From Cyclaneusma minus (Eukaryota > Ascomycota > Leotiomycetes > Marthamycetales > Marthamycetaceae): 64,000 bases of DNA. Shown in pieces: positions 21,751 through 32,682 of the stretch. The stretch lies in assembly GCA_037179335.1 (NCBI GenBank), contig JAKZHN010000036.1, forward strand, positions 186,001-250,000, written 5' to 3'. Each line of letters opens with the position of its first letter. The stretch's first letter is position 1. A program made the position numbers and the translations under genes. Below the pieces are notes generated by a model, which made no database searches, had not been told where the DNA came from, and worked only from the letters and a program-made list of their open reading frames with translations.

Positions 21751-22462
21751 ATGCCGTCCCCAATGGTCTCTGCTGTGATTTCGTCCGCCGTCTTGACAGC
21801 TACAGGCAACATACTGGCCCAGTTCATCAGCGCTTATCGTACCGGAGCAGGTCTTCCCTCTCCTCTCGTATCTGTTCAGACGACTAACCTCAGCTCCAGG
21901 AACCCTTCTCTATCGACTGGCGACCACTCTTCAAATTCGTTCTCTTCTCCCTCCTCAATGGCCCTCCCAACTTCGCCTGGTATATCCTCAGCAATCACAC
22001 CGTCCACCCAGAAACCCAACTAATTCTCACCACAGGCAACAATTCCTCGAAGCCACGTTCCCGCGCGACCAGCAAGCTCCCTCCGCCTCCGCTCTCCGCG
22101 CAGCAGCCGCAGGCGATGAGAAAGAGCTCGACCGCGAAGAGAAATCGCACACCATCACCGAACCCCGTCTGAACAAGACCAACGTCCTGATCAAATTCCT
22201 GCTGGATCAGATCATTGGTGCCACGCTCAATACGGTCATGTTCACGCTCTACATGCCGTCTGTTAACGGAGGAAGCTGGGATGCCGCGGTGCAGAATACG
22301 AGAGAGAGGTTTTGGCCCATCATGCAGGCCGGTTGGCGACTGTGGCCGGCGGTTTCTTTGGTCAGCTTTGCGCTGATCAAGACGGTGGAGATGAGGACAC
22401 TGGTGGGCAGTATTGCGGGTGTTGGATGGAGCATCATTATGAGTCTCATGGCCGCAGAGTAG
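21751..22462 (+). CDS. Mpv17/PMP22-family membrane protein
   Basis: Three exons (21751-21846, 21900-21979, 22036-22462) give 200 aa. The family pattern is clear: N-terminal VLTATGNILAQFISAYRTG, then EPFSIDWRPLFKF, LLNGPPNFAWQQFLE, a charged loop, and the C-terminal pair of spans with GATLNTVMFTLYMP and the WRLWPAVSLVSFALI stretch. Members sit in inner mitochondrial or peroxisomal membranes as small pores; the compartment is not decided here. To keep the frame and the conserved YRTG-EPF junction the first intron must begin with GC (GGA|GCAGGT) and end GCTCCAG, 53 nt with a CTAAC branch site. The GT one codon later gives a wrong frame. Confidence 0.83.
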
Positions 22463-23201
22463 GAAGGCCTCCTGTTTGAGCGATGGTGGGTGCAAAGTCC
22501 GTGGGAGATGGTCTGATGAAAGCGCTGCACTATGGATGGCAAGGGATCGATTGATTTAGCCAGAAGATATGCCTCCAGGAAGTGGAATGACTTTAATCCA
22601 ACACGGGTTCATTCTCTAGATACGCAGTATGGTTGGTATACAGTGGAAATCCAGGAACCTCGCTGAGCTCATCTACCCTTTTATCAAATTTCTAATGTGG
22701 TCATCTCGTTTCTAGCTTCCGAATCCTAATATTCTCGGCAAGGAGCGTCTTTCATATGTCCCGCCAGAAGGCACAAGGCACCTTGTTCACTATCGACACC
22801 CAGGGTTCAACAGCCAAACTGCCAGTCTTACCTTCAGCGAATTGCTTGAATCTCGACTGAGCGGCCTCAACAGAATGAACCTTACCCTGTGGCATGGGTA
22901 TTTGACGCATGCGGCGAGATCCTGAGAAACCGGAAGGACAGAAATATGAAATGGTAAAAATAGCTAGAAAAAGGTTAGAGAATTCGCCGTTACAAAGGCA
23001 ATACTGGAGATCAGCAGAAGATTGATGGGCTGTGTATCCATTCCATCGAGGTATTCCATTTAACCAGTAATACATCAATTTCTCATTTGGAAGACGTAAC
23101 TCAGTGGCTCCAATGACTTCTGCTTCTATTGTGTTGTTGCGAGAGCGTTATTTACGGATGGTGCACTGACAAAGGGAAACGCTGGCCATGGTATAACCAC
23201 T
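22463..23201. other. Intergenic region, possible unresolved small exon
   Basis: About 740 bp between convergent genes. On the minus strand 22752-22925 reads as an open segment (IPMPQGKVHSVEAAQSRFKQ) right after a good acceptor, TTTCTCAG. It might be the last exon of a small gene, but no matching upstream exon was found, so it is not called. Confidence 0.3.
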
Positions 23202-23956
23202 CTATAGCAGAGAGAGGTCGCCGAATTTCTCCTGTACAGCTTGTCAGCAGATGTCCGCCGTCTCGGGCAGTACTTTTCAGGGGATCACGCACCTTGTAGC
23301 CTGGAACACCCCAGCGTCCCTTCGACACGAGTTGCGAAGTCTTCTCATCAATATCTGGGCGTGCAGCAGCAACCTCGTCCTAGTCTCCGAATCAGCATTT
23401 ACCCTATTCACAACCAGACCTCCCCCCTTTGACCGTCCGAAACATACCACAGTCAAGTCCTCGAATGGCCTGGCCTCCTCAATGTTCTTGAGCGTCTTCT
23501 CCAAGTCCTTCAACTCAGCATCCACCTTGCCCTTGGTCATCTCGGCATTCTGCACAGCCTGCGCCTCAAAGGCCTCAATCGCCTTGATCTGTCTGTTGAC
23601 ATCGTAGGTCTTGGGCTTGAAGCTCTTGAAGTGGTTCTCGATCTCGTCGACGATGGCCTGGTTCTTGAGGATGCTGCGGTAGTGCTTGAAGTCGACGGTT
23701 TGAGGGGCCTCGGAGAGAGCGGCGACTCGACGACGGGCGTCTTCGTTGCGCTTCTTGAAAGCTTGGAGCGAGGCGACGGTCTGGCCGCGGAGACCAAGGT
23801 TGTTCTGGATGGCGGCCCAGTCGACCTTGAGGGCTGCGCTGCGCTGCAGGGGGTGTCAGCTTGGGGGACGCAATGCCGGGGCTCAATTGAGCAATCAGGG
23901 AGACGGAAGAAGAGGCTGGCGGGCAGGAATGCATCTGAACTTACTGCGGCTGCCAT
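23202..23956 (-). CDS. ATP7: Mitochondrial ATP synthase subunit d
   Basis: Four exons, in order 23945-23956, 23448-23843, 23293-23379 and 23202-23231, give 174 aa. The first exon encodes only MAAA. The protein continues RSAALKVDWAAIQNNLGLRG, has FKHYRSILKNQAIVDEIE and the long coiled-coil helix around KGKVDAELKDLEKTLKNIEE, and ends KGRWGVPGYKEKFGDLSLL, the conserved C-terminus of subunit d. It belongs to the peripheral stalk linking F1 to the membrane sector. The second exon follows a run of CGCAG units, so several AGs are available; the one used here keeps the family start. Confidence 0.95.
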
Positions 23957-24382
23957 TGTGATAGTCTGGTACCTTGAGAGAGTGGAGACTGAAGGGGTAT
24001 ATTCACGACGTTGGAGCTGTCGGAAGCTTTCGCTTTTCGTCCTCGGTCTGGGTGTCGGCCTAAGGCGTGTTACTTACCTAAGCGCGCTCTACTTTAAAGC
24101 ACGGAAATGCGGTTTACATCGTGCACCTTCACGCACCTTCAGAAAATAATATAAGGGCGGATTTTTACATTCCAGAAGCAAAAAGCGCTACCAGTTCACG
24201 GATATCTGCAAGAAGCCAGATCATAGTTGAAGCAGGACATGTGATTTTTAGTTCCATGCGACCATGCAGTACAGCTGGCTAGAGAGCGGATAGGTTTCTG
24301 GCGGACGTCTCTAGATCCCTATTGACGCAGCAGCCAAAGCCACGGATGACTCTGCTTGCCTGCAAGAAGACCTTCCACTACC
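23957..24382. other. Intergenic region between ATP7 and NAC-alpha
   Basis: 426 bp upstream of ATP7 and downstream of NAC-alpha. No gene, repeat or RNA recognised. Confidence 0.5.
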
Positions 24383-25182
24383 TCATATGCTGAGAGCCAT
24401 GATAGAGTTGACAATGTCGTTGTCATTCTCCTTCAGAGCCTTGATAGCCTTCTTTCGTGATACACTGGCCTGTGTCATGACCAGTTCGATGTCCTTGTCC
24501 TCGAGACCCTCGGCGTCCACTTCCTCGCCATCGTCTTCCTCCTCCTCCTTCTTATCACCGGTGTCAACGGCCTTGCCCTTGTCGCCGTGATCGTGGCCGG
24601 AGTGGTCGTGACCAGCGTGGTCGTGACCGGCCTCAGAAGCTGCCAGCTGTTGAGCAGCAGCCTGCTGGGCTTGGGAGTTCAGGTCCTCGATCTTAGCCTC
24701 ACCGAAAACACTGCGTAGCTATCAGTCTCCGCGACCGCTTACGGGCATTATTGGGCGCACTCACATGTAGGTGTTGCTGGAGGGAGACTTGTAGACCTCG
24801 GGCTGGTTGATGACGAAGAGAATCTGCCAATCAGAGTAATTAGCAGCAATTTCATTGCTGTACGTGGATGTTCGAGCACACAATCCACGGCACTTTGGAT
24901 GTTTTGTATCCTCGCAGAGCCATGTCAAACAAAGGCACTCACGTTCTTGGGGCGTCTCAGAGTGACTCTGGTAATGCCCTCAACCCTCTTCAGACCAAGC
25001 TTAGCAATGGACTTGCGGGCCTTCTTCTCGTTGCGGGAGTGGACAACGGTCTGAGAAGCACCGGTGCCAGTCTCGCCAGCCTCAATCTCGGAGTCGGAGC
25101 TGTCGGAGCCATCGTCCTCAGCGGTGACCTGCTGCTTGGTGGGCTCGTCGTCGGGGAGCTCTTCGATGCGTGGGTTCGACAT
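24383..25182 (-). CDS. EGD2: Nascent polypeptide-associated complex subunit alpha
   Basis: Three exons (24943-25182, 24765-24823, 24383-24710) give 208 aa. The NAC domain runs from about residue 50 to 115 (SRNEKKARKSIAKLGLKRVE, VTLRRPKN, then ILFVINQPEVYKSP and VFGEAKIEDL). The C-terminal UBA domain follows (EDKDIELVMTQASVSRKKAI, ALKENDNDIVNSIMALSI). Between them is a linker with three HDH triplets separated by AG/SG, a possible metal-binding stretch. It acts at the ribosome exit tunnel with EGD1. The next gene in the same direction is RPL14, also a translation gene. Confidence 0.95.
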
Positions 25183-25849
25183 GATGGGCTGTATGTCTGC
25201 GGGCGGATTCGCGGATTAGCAATTAGCAATTTAGAAAGTGGTGGTGATTTTGTGTCGGAGAAGCTTTGGCGGCCGCGCACAGGTCCCCGCAGCAAAAATG
25301 GCAGAAAGCGAACGGACCCAGCTACACGAAATGGAAGTTGAGCGTGGAGAGCGAAATGCAGTCTATTTACTAACCTGGCCTGTCCTGTCTGAGTTGGAGA
25401 TGCAATTGTTCAGCGGAGTTTGCAGCGGAGAGTGTTGGCCGGCTGGAATTTGCTGTCCAGCAGCTGCCTTAGGGTTTCCGCTCGCTTAGCCTCGCCCGGG
25501 AGCCTTCCAGTCAAGATCTACGTGCTCTACTGCATCACAAGGCTGAGAAGGTCATTACTATGTTTGAACAGCTATGTCACTATTCCAGGTTACTCGACGC
25601 TCTTGGCTTTCACTTGTGCTTCAACAATGCATGCGAGGGGTTTCAGTTGCTCCCAGAAGACTGCTGCAAGACCCCATTAAACAAACTCCCGTTGCTGTGC
25701 GTGCTAGAACCAGATGTGCTTTGGATTTCATATGCATTTGGACGCCTATCATGTCGGACGTAGCATACAATGGTTCCCAGAGAAGCAAAAGGAATCCAGC
25801 AGCCCCAATGCCCTCAAGCTCCTACTCCCGGCCTAGCAGAACCCGCCCT
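25183..25849. other. Intergenic region between RPL14 and NAC-alpha
   Basis: Promoter side of NAC-alpha and 3' side of RPL14, 667 bp. Only short frames without family resemblance were seen. Confidence 0.5.
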
Positions 25850-26344
25850 CTATTTCTCCGCAGCCTTGACCTTGGCCAGGGACTTTCGAACCTCGAAACG
25901 CGCCTGCTTCCTCAACCGCATGACCTTGAATCGCTCGAAGTCGGTCAGAGCACGTCTGCGCACCTTGCGTCCCATCTTCTGAGACCAGGCGCTCTTGCCG
26001 AACTCCTCCGAGATGTTCTGGGCCTCCCATTGCTTCTTGACGGTACCGGTGCGCGAGCCGCGGGGCAGTTTGGAGAGGACGATGGGGGTGAGTTGGACGT
26101 GGTCGAGAGGAATGGATTGGCGGGGGACGACAGCATCGGCGGCGGGTCCATCAACGAGAACCTAAGTGGTTATTAGTCCCGGTGTTCCCCAGCTCTGCGC
26201 GCAGTAGGAGCAACGTACGCGCTTGTGGTCGATGATCTCGACGATGGCAGCGAGTCTGTGCTTGTACTCGCCCTGGTTGACGAGCACGACTCGGCCGACT
26301 TCGACTTGTCTCCAGGCGGAGGCTTGGATTACTGCGTCACCCAT
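25850..26344 (-). CDS. RPL14: 60S ribosomal protein L14 (eL14)
   Basis: Two exons (26219-26344, 25850-26161) give 145 aa. It starts MGDAVIQASAWRQVEVGRVV, has the KOW-like segment LAAIVEIIDHKR-VLVDGPAA at the exon junction, then VQLTPIVLSKLPRGSRTGTV, and ends with a basic helix (RKQARFEVRKSLAKVKAAEK). Length and motif order match fungal eL14. The intron is GTACGT...CACTTAG. A spliced non-coding transcript appears to diverge from its promoter. Confidence 0.95.
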
Positions 26345-26689
26345 CGTGATGGTTGTCTGGTGAAATTGGGTCAACTTGGAGCTCGTGGCGCAAGCAGAGT
26401 CGAGGATCGCAATGGCAGGGTATGCGACGTACCTGAGCGCGGTGTCGGGTGGGTGGGTTGCTGGGTGTTGTCGCTGAGGTTGTCAGTTGAATATTGAATT
26501 TTGGCGACGATTTGGCTGTGTGCGGCTGCCTAAGGCGCTGCGCACCGGAACAATCGCCCAGCCGGACCAATGACAGAGCTAGCGCACTCGGCCCACTTTC
26601 TGAATTGTGCTGCTTCATATCTCGCACACCAACTTTTCTCGAACAACTTCTTCCGTCTTCAATCTTCATCCACCTCCCGACTTTCCATT

Positions 26690-27100
26690 CGCGACTGCTG
26701 GTCCAAGAGAATGGCACCCGCCAAGACTCTATCATGCTTTCTTTTACTGTAAGCTCCAATCCCTTCCTCCAGCTGGCTTTCATGTGATGATATAATTTGC
26801 GATTGACCTCATTTTCGTGGCACCCTCGCCGGGGTCGCTATACGTGACGAGAGGGTGAAATTTATTCTTACATATCCTGATGAAAGAAGATTTCTCGAAC
26901 ACTGTTCTTCACTGCCTTGCGGAGACCATTGTGCTGACTTGTCGAAGTGTACTTTAGTTCCAGCTCTTCCCCCATGCCTATGCCCAGAGCAGTCAGTCAG
27001 TATTGAGATCGCCTCCGAGTTCGCAGGGAGTGCAAAGCACGCAGCTACCTGTTCCTGGCCTGGCTGGCCTTCTCAAAGGAAATCTGTCGTCTCCTGATAT
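26690..27100 (+). ncRNA. Putative non-coding snoRNA host transcript
   Basis: A spliced unit is suggested by a strong donor GTAAGC at 26749 and an acceptor ACTTTAG ending at 26957, a 209-nt intron. The flanking sequence carries only a peptide of about 12 codons after the ATG at 26711, with no family resemblance. It diverges from RPL14 across about 350 bp. The role is inferred from the C/D snoRNA found in the intron. The ends given are approximate. Confidence 0.35.
26777..26886 (+). ncRNA. Candidate C/D box snoRNA (intronic)
   Basis: Box C GTGATGA (26784-26790) and box D CTGA (26877-26880) are flanked by a perfect 6-bp terminal stem, CTTTCA (26777-26782) and TGAAAG (26881-26886). An internal hairpin pairs CACCCTC (26821-26827) with GAGGGTG (26851-26857). 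A C'-like GTGACGA lies at 26844-26850. A D' box is not clear. The element lies wholly inside the 209-nt intron, about 70 nt from the 3' splice site, as in intron-encoded snoRNAs. The guide target was not determined; the sequence just 5' of box D would be the guide. Confidence 0.6.
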
Positions 27101-27649
27101 GCTAGAGGGGATGGTCGTTGCGGATAGCTGCCGCTACAGCATTAGCTCAATACAAACTATTACTCCAATTTTTGGCTACCTCGTGAGGATGACCGGCCCT
27201 GCTTGGTCTGCCAAATGTCTGTCACAGCGATCCAGACTGATGCAAGCCGAGGTGAAGGGTTGCTCATTATTGACACATGCCTCTGATCCCTGATCGGTCG
27301 ACTGAAAAATCCTCTGATCACGAGCAGAGCAGATTTACTCTCCATGGTAAGTATGATGTGATATTCTTCTATGCTGTTCTCAATCTCTGCTCCAATGATT
27401 ACAATCAAAGCACTACCAACCAGTGATGCTCTCGGAGCAACTGAGCTTTTTTCACCAAGATCACCGAGGAGAATTCCCACGTTTGATACAACTTGAAATT
27501 GAGGAGGCAAGTCTGCTAATAACTGTTTCAAGGTTTCCAGCTCCCAGAAGATACCAAATTAGATGAGGGGAATCGCTAGATCGCATCGGAACTGTTTTGA
27601 AACCGCATACAGGCAAAGCCTGTTTACCCAAAGCCCCTTGATTATTGTC

Positions 27650-27770
27650 GATTACTTGGAATACTACTCCCGGCCACTTGAAACACTCCCAGTTACTTGG
27701 AACACTGCCAGTCATTTGAAATACTTCCAGTTACTTGGAATATTCCAAATCACTGAATTTATCTCGTTAT
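27650..27770. repeat. 19-bp degenerate tandem array (copy 6)
   Basis: Successive 19-bp units GGCCACTTGAAACACTCCC, AGTTACTTGGAACACTGCC, AGTCATTTGAAATACTTCC and AGTTACTTGGAATATTCCA. It lies between the snoRNA host region and the PHD-finger gene. The interval 27100-27649 shows no supported gene; a minus-strand frame at 27160-27531 was considered and not called. Confidence 0.85.
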
Positions 27771-28055
27771 GAAAGAAAAAATAGAATTGAAGCGGCGGAA
27801 GAGCTATTCCTAGATAGGGTTGGTCTTCACGCGATTTCAAAACTCCAGATGCGATTTAGCGATTCCCTAATTGAATGAGCTCCAACTGCAACACTTTTCA
27901 AGACTCCAACATCTAACGTTCTGGACCTGGTACCCGCATCAGTCGATTGAAAGCATCCTCTCTTGACCCAGCCTGCTTCTTATCCATTCCCTTGGTCTCC
28001 AACTCCTGACTTGCCTCCGTCGCCCTCTCCATCTTCTTCGCGCTCCACCCATTGT

Positions 28056-31000
28056 TCACAGAAAACATGCCTCGAACTGCCTGCTCTCGTTGTAGGCTAC
28101 CCAAAGTTGGTCGAGCTCAGCTTGCACTCGCTGTTTCTCATTCTCTAACTGGCCCTTCCTAGCGCGGAGCTCGTTCAGTTCTGCTTGACGGGTTTTGGCT
28201 TCAGTCAGTTCTTTCGTCAGATCTGTAACAACGCGTTTGAATTCACGAGCCTTCTCCACGGCAGTCTGAGTTTGCAAACTTGCTTGACGTATCCGCAGGG
28301 CCTCGGCCTTCAGCTCTCTCTCGCTGTCGGCGGCTCTGCGGGCCATTTGGTTCATCTGCTCCGTCTCCCTCTCGACGGCATTGTGCTCCTCGGTGAGGTT
28401 GCCCAAAGTCGTTTCCAGCTCGCCCAGGCGCCCAGGGGTTGCTTGGTCTTGCTGAGCAAATCGTCTTGCTAATGCATCTTCGTCGAGCTCCATGCTGTTG
28501 AGAAAATCGAGCAAGGCAGCATCGCTGGGATCAGGACTATTCCGATTCTCACTGGGCGCTGCTTCACGGCTTCCCGTGGCCTCTTCACTTCTGATCCCAT
28601 TGGCGGACGGTCCAGATGTTCCAGCAGGACTTGTGCCCTTACTGGTAGCTGCCAAAGTGGCCGAGATCTGTCGTTCATCGGAACGGGGATCGACATTATC
28701 AGGGGTGATGGCTTGCCCGTTAGGGGAAGCCAGTTCTTCTTCTTCTCGCAGCATGCTGTCTGACATGCCATCCTCGTCTGGCTGGGGCCTTTCTTGCGAG
28801 GTGTTGGAGGTAGGCTTGACAGGCTCCGGTTCCGGCTCTGACTCTTCGATCTCGTCGGAGTCGAGTGAAATAATCTTGTCATAAACCTTCTCTTTGGGTG
28901 CTTTCCTCTTCGAACTTTGTCTTTCTCGCAGAGGTGTGCGTGCTGCTGCGTCTCTTGTAGCTATTGCAGTATTTTCAATTTGAAGTCCCTCAGCCGCAAC
29001 CTCCTGCAGAGATTCCCGAAGGGATTGTCCAAGTGTGAGAGTACCGTTTCTGTTCCTCGATCTTGGCGTGAATTCATGATCCACAACCTTCGTCGAATTC
29101 CTGTGCCTATGCCTGAATTCAGGTCGTGACAAGCTAGGTACCCTGATTTGAGATTTTCTTTTGGTGGCTTTCATGGCTCGGATTTGGGCGTTGATCGTTT
29201 TATTGTCGGCCTCCCAGCTCCCAGCCCACGACTCGTCAAGCCAGACGTCAGTGGAATCGTCAAACCACACATCAAGACCTAGATTCCGTTCATATTCCAC
29301 TACCTCTTCTCTCAGTAGGTCCAAATCGTGAAGCATTTTGCCCTTAAAATAGACATATTTGCTGACCTTCTCATAGAGCTGCCTCGGATCTCCTTTGATA
29401 TCCAAGGCTTGAGCAAGAGCTTTGACCTCGGGGGTCCAGCCCGAGCCCATCGTCATACCGTATATCTTCATGACACGATGTATGAAGATCGCTCTGTGCC
29501 TGTCGGTCTTGTTTGCAGTGAAGTCATCTTCCGAAGCTTCCGCAAAATTGAGTCCGCGACCAAGCCGCTTTCGCATAACCTCCGCCAGTCTTGTGGTCTT
29601 CGTAGTTGTCATGGAGCTAACCGGGTCGGCCGGCTGGATAGGTTTCAAGTCATTTCGATGGCCGTGGTAATGAAACTCGGCTAGGATTTCACGAGACCAG
29701 ACTATGCTGGAAGCTTGGAGCTCCGACACGTTTGCTGGAGAGTTTGTGGTTCGATTGCTCGCCCTTTTCCTGGGCGGCTCTTCATCGCTTGGAGACTCGA
29801 TATCCCTGATTCTCCCGCGGTCTTTCGGGTGTTCTGCACATTCTGTGCAGGTCCACTTTGATAGTTCCTGGTTTTCGTCCAGTCTATCAGTTCCCACAAG
29901 TCCACTAAGATCCATGCAGGAATGGTAATGCCACGACTTGTGACAGATATTGCAAAATACTTGACGTCCTTCTGCCCCCAGACATGAATAACAAGTGCTT
30001 GGTACATAATTCCCCAGCCTCTCATTAGGAGGCAATCTGCTTTGTTCCTCCCTGTGCACACAAACGGGACATTTCCACGCGTGTAACGAATTCTCGCCAG
30101 CATCACGAGGAGGAAGGCACTCGGTATGCCAGGTTCTTGGGCAATAGTCGCAGTACCGAACTGGACGATGTTCAGGATGTTCACGTGGTTTCAGCCAGTC
30201 TGTGCATCTTTCACAGAACGGATTGTAGTCCCATTGCTTCTCAACCCCTTCTTCGTCCAGGGACATCATCTTCAGTCCTCGGCTGCCGTTTGTATATGCA
30301 GTCTGGATGCACGCATCGCATTGCCAATAATCTGAGACTCGCGGGAACCGTCCATCGAAGGCGAGAAGAACGTCAGACCGGTGACGCCGACAGAACATGT
30401 GCCAGCTCCGAGGGCAGGTCTCACAGCGAATCAGTAGACCAAGGTCTGCAGGTTCCATGTGGTATTTATCGCGTATCTCGAGACACCATTCGTCGTCCGG
30501 GCGTACAGGCAAACCGGCTTCGAACAGGGGGTCCCCCTCACTTTCGTAATAGCATATCTCTGCCATAGATAGCGATGTACCCACAAAAGTGTTTCCAGTA
30601 CGGCGAGATTCGAGTACTTGTTGCTTGAAGGGCCGTCTTTCGCTCCAACACCAGTCGGCGAAATCTTCAGCCTTGACATCTAGTCCCGCCAATGTTGGTA
30701 TAATCGGAGGTCGCGATGTAGGGGCCTGGTGAGGAGGGCTCTCACTGAGAGATGTTGGGTCAAAGTCTGGGCCAAAACAAAAAAGCCTGGTGTATTTCCT
30801 ACGGGTCGAAATGGAGCCGGGATCCGGAGACAGGCATCCTTTGTTGCATTTATCCGGACAATCGAACGGTTTACACGCCTCTGGTAGTTGAAGGTGGTGC
30901 TGTCTCAACCAAGGGTGGACGGTCGAGATGTGCCTATACGATGGTAAGCCCATGCCCGCTATCCAAAGACAGCCGACGATCTGTACCTTCTCACAGCAGC

Positions 31001-31075
31001 AAGATTTCCAAATTCATCTCTGCAATGCCCGCATTCGACTCCTGGGTCCGAACTGGACTCTGAGTCCGAGTACAT
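28056..31075 (-). CDS. Multi-PHD-finger chromatin protein with C-terminal coiled coil
   Basis: Exon 1 (30987-31075) and exon 2 (28056-30933) give 988 aa. The splice joins a zinc-knuckle start, ECGHCRDEFGNLAAVRR, to HISTVHPWLRQHHL, making a CxxC-His/His finger. A Cys/His cluster follows at about 150-330 with three PHD-like units (CETCPRSWHMFCRRH; CDYCPRTWHTECLPPR; CYSCLGAEGRQVFCNICHKS). The middle has conserved IFIHRVMKIYGMTMGSGWTP, then an acidic serine-rich region, and a coiled coil from about 860 (VERETEQMNQMARRAADSER). PHD fingers usually read histone H3 tails; targets are unknown. The stop at 28056 may not be the only end: a 47-nt intron (GTGCAA...AGCAG, about 28090) would switch to a frame open to 27913. 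Confidence 0.78.
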
Positions 31076-32226
31076 ATTGAAATTTTGGGTACTCTGGGTT
31101 GGCTGGACAGGCTCGTAATAGATCGGAAGCGCTGGGTTACTGAACTATCCACCGGACATGAGCATTTGACTCTTCTGTCCAACAATTCTATTGCTTTGAA
31201 GAGGATACTTACCACCGTTCCCGACGATAAACTTGTGAACCTAAGGTAATCCGCGCTAGCTATTGCTCCGCTGGAGACACTATAGGTGAGCCAATAGCTT
31301 GTGTTCAAAGAAGCTAGACTCAATGATATAGCGGAAAGAGTATGGATCGTGTGTTGTTATTCGAAGGCGGGCAATGGATATATACTGGTCGCTCTATTGC
31401 GTGCTCCGATTCCAGGCAGTACTAGTAGTAGAGTTTAGCCAAGGCTATTGAGTCCCCCGGGCCCCATTGGCCAACTATATCCAGCGCATACTTCGACAGT
31501 CTTCGCCGGCTGTACCCATCATTTGTCAGATTTATAATCACGCTGTTTCTATTGATTCTACAAGGGTTGGTAAATTCTTATCTTGGTGGGGAAGCAAACG
31601 AATACAATACTAACCTGGCAACTTGCATACGGTTGAAATGCAGAGTCGAGCGGGGGCTGTGGGCCATTTTTTCAACGACGCAATCTTGCTCTCTTGGTGA
31701 TCTTGTTTTGCGATATTACATGTATTTTTTGTATTTTCCATTTTAACAGTCGTTTCGGCTTAGCATTATACCTTATAATATTGCAAGTCAGCGCTTTGCA
31801 TCCACGGCATCCAAGGGCCAAGGCTTCCTTCCCACTACCACCGGGTATTTTCATTCCTTTAGGTAAGTTGTGATGATTCGCGGTCAATTCAAGTTCCTAG
31901 TACTGTTCCTAGAATAATTTATCCTCACCTGTGAGGGGTTGGAAAACTTGGTTTGTTGGTTGTCCGTTTGTTACTACGTGTATCGAACTGCCTGCCTAGC
32001 ATTTTGCCTGTACGCATGGCTCTTTTCTTTTTTTGTCCGGCCATGGCCAATCCCACTCCGTTGCTGCAAAGTGCCGAGCGGCAATCAAGTGCAGCTGTCG
32101 CTTCCTGCAACAAACGTCCCGTCCGAGTCCTCGCATCCGCATTCCCCGGTTGAGGGATCCTCAATGCAGTTCGTACCAAGGCCCTCTTCTTCTCCTTCTC
32201 CACTACCGTCACATTCTTGTCAGCTC
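31076..32226. other. Intergenic region
   Basis: Upstream of the PHD gene and downstream of the small secreted protein. It contains TACATGTA at 31717-31724. A minus frame at 31925-32305 overlaps the secreted protein gene and could be an alternative third exon, but nothing supports it. Confidence 0.4.
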
Positions 32227-32682
32227 TCATATTTCTCCTAGACATGGGATTGGCCCAGGGTGGGAAATATCTATCACATAGTACCTCCAAAAGAACGTCC
32301 AGCAATCATCGTCCACGTCAGTCATCTCATCCTCAGTGGGCGCCGTGCAGGTGTAGGCCTCGCACGTCCCGTAAGGAGCACCGTAAACAGAGTCGTATTC
32401 ATGGTCCGTTACGAAGACTGCAAAAGTCTGGGTCTCGGATGTTCTAGTGTTGTGCGAACATTCGGCTGCTTGGATAGCACTGGAAGATGCTGAGGCTAAG
32501 TGGATGTTAGAGATATTGCTAAAGTATAGTAGGAGAAGTGATGTGGGATATGATATGATCTTACCACTGCAGTTGAGGGTGCCTGGGCATTTCCCTTTAG
32601 TGTTGGAGGAGCAAGCGTCTATATTTGCTGAGACCAGCGTTGCGGCAAGCAGAAGAGAAAGGCTCTTGAGTAGAGAAGGCAT
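32227..32682 (-). CDS. Small secreted cysteine-rich protein
   Basis: Two exons (32565-32682, 32227-32495) give 128 aa. The first 19 residues form a signal peptide (MPSLLKSLSLLLAATLVSA). The mature part has eight Cys, including the run YGTCEAYTCTAPTEDEMTD and DDCWTFFW. I recognise no named family; small secreted Cys-rich proteins with this size are common among fungal effectors and cell-wall proteins, so an extracellular role is inferred only from the signal peptide. The reading after CWTFFWR may be an unspliced intron (GTACTA...TCTAG), so the last 18 residues are uncertain. TACATGTA lies 156 bp upstream. Confidence 0.6.
   Translation of the reverse strand: MPSLLKSLSLLLAATLVSANIDACSSNTKGKCPGTLNCSGKIISYPTSLLLLYFSNISNIHLASASSSAIQAAECSHNTRTSETQTFAVFVTDHEYDSVYGAPYGTCEAYTCTAPTEDEMTDVDDDCWTFFWRYYVIDISHPGPIPCLGEI

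Noticed and set aside
21873..21899. Alternative donor GTATCT near 21868 for the Mpv17-family intron
   Set aside because: The intron would be only about 32 nt, below the usual minimum, and adds residues absent from the family.
26711..26748. Start of a protein-coding gene (MAPAKTLSCFLL)
   Set aside because: After splicing the frame stops within about 20 codons and matches no family; a non-coding host is simpler.
27160..27531. Minus-strand frame of 123 codons with hydrophobic stretch
   Set aside because: No family resemblance, no splice partners, and adjacent to a repeat array; possibly a decayed gene but not supportable.
14000..31100. A secondary-metabolite cluster around the MpaB-type oxygenase
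   Set aside because: No PKS, NRPS, terpene synthase, P450 or pathway regulator lies nearby; neighbours are housekeeping genes.
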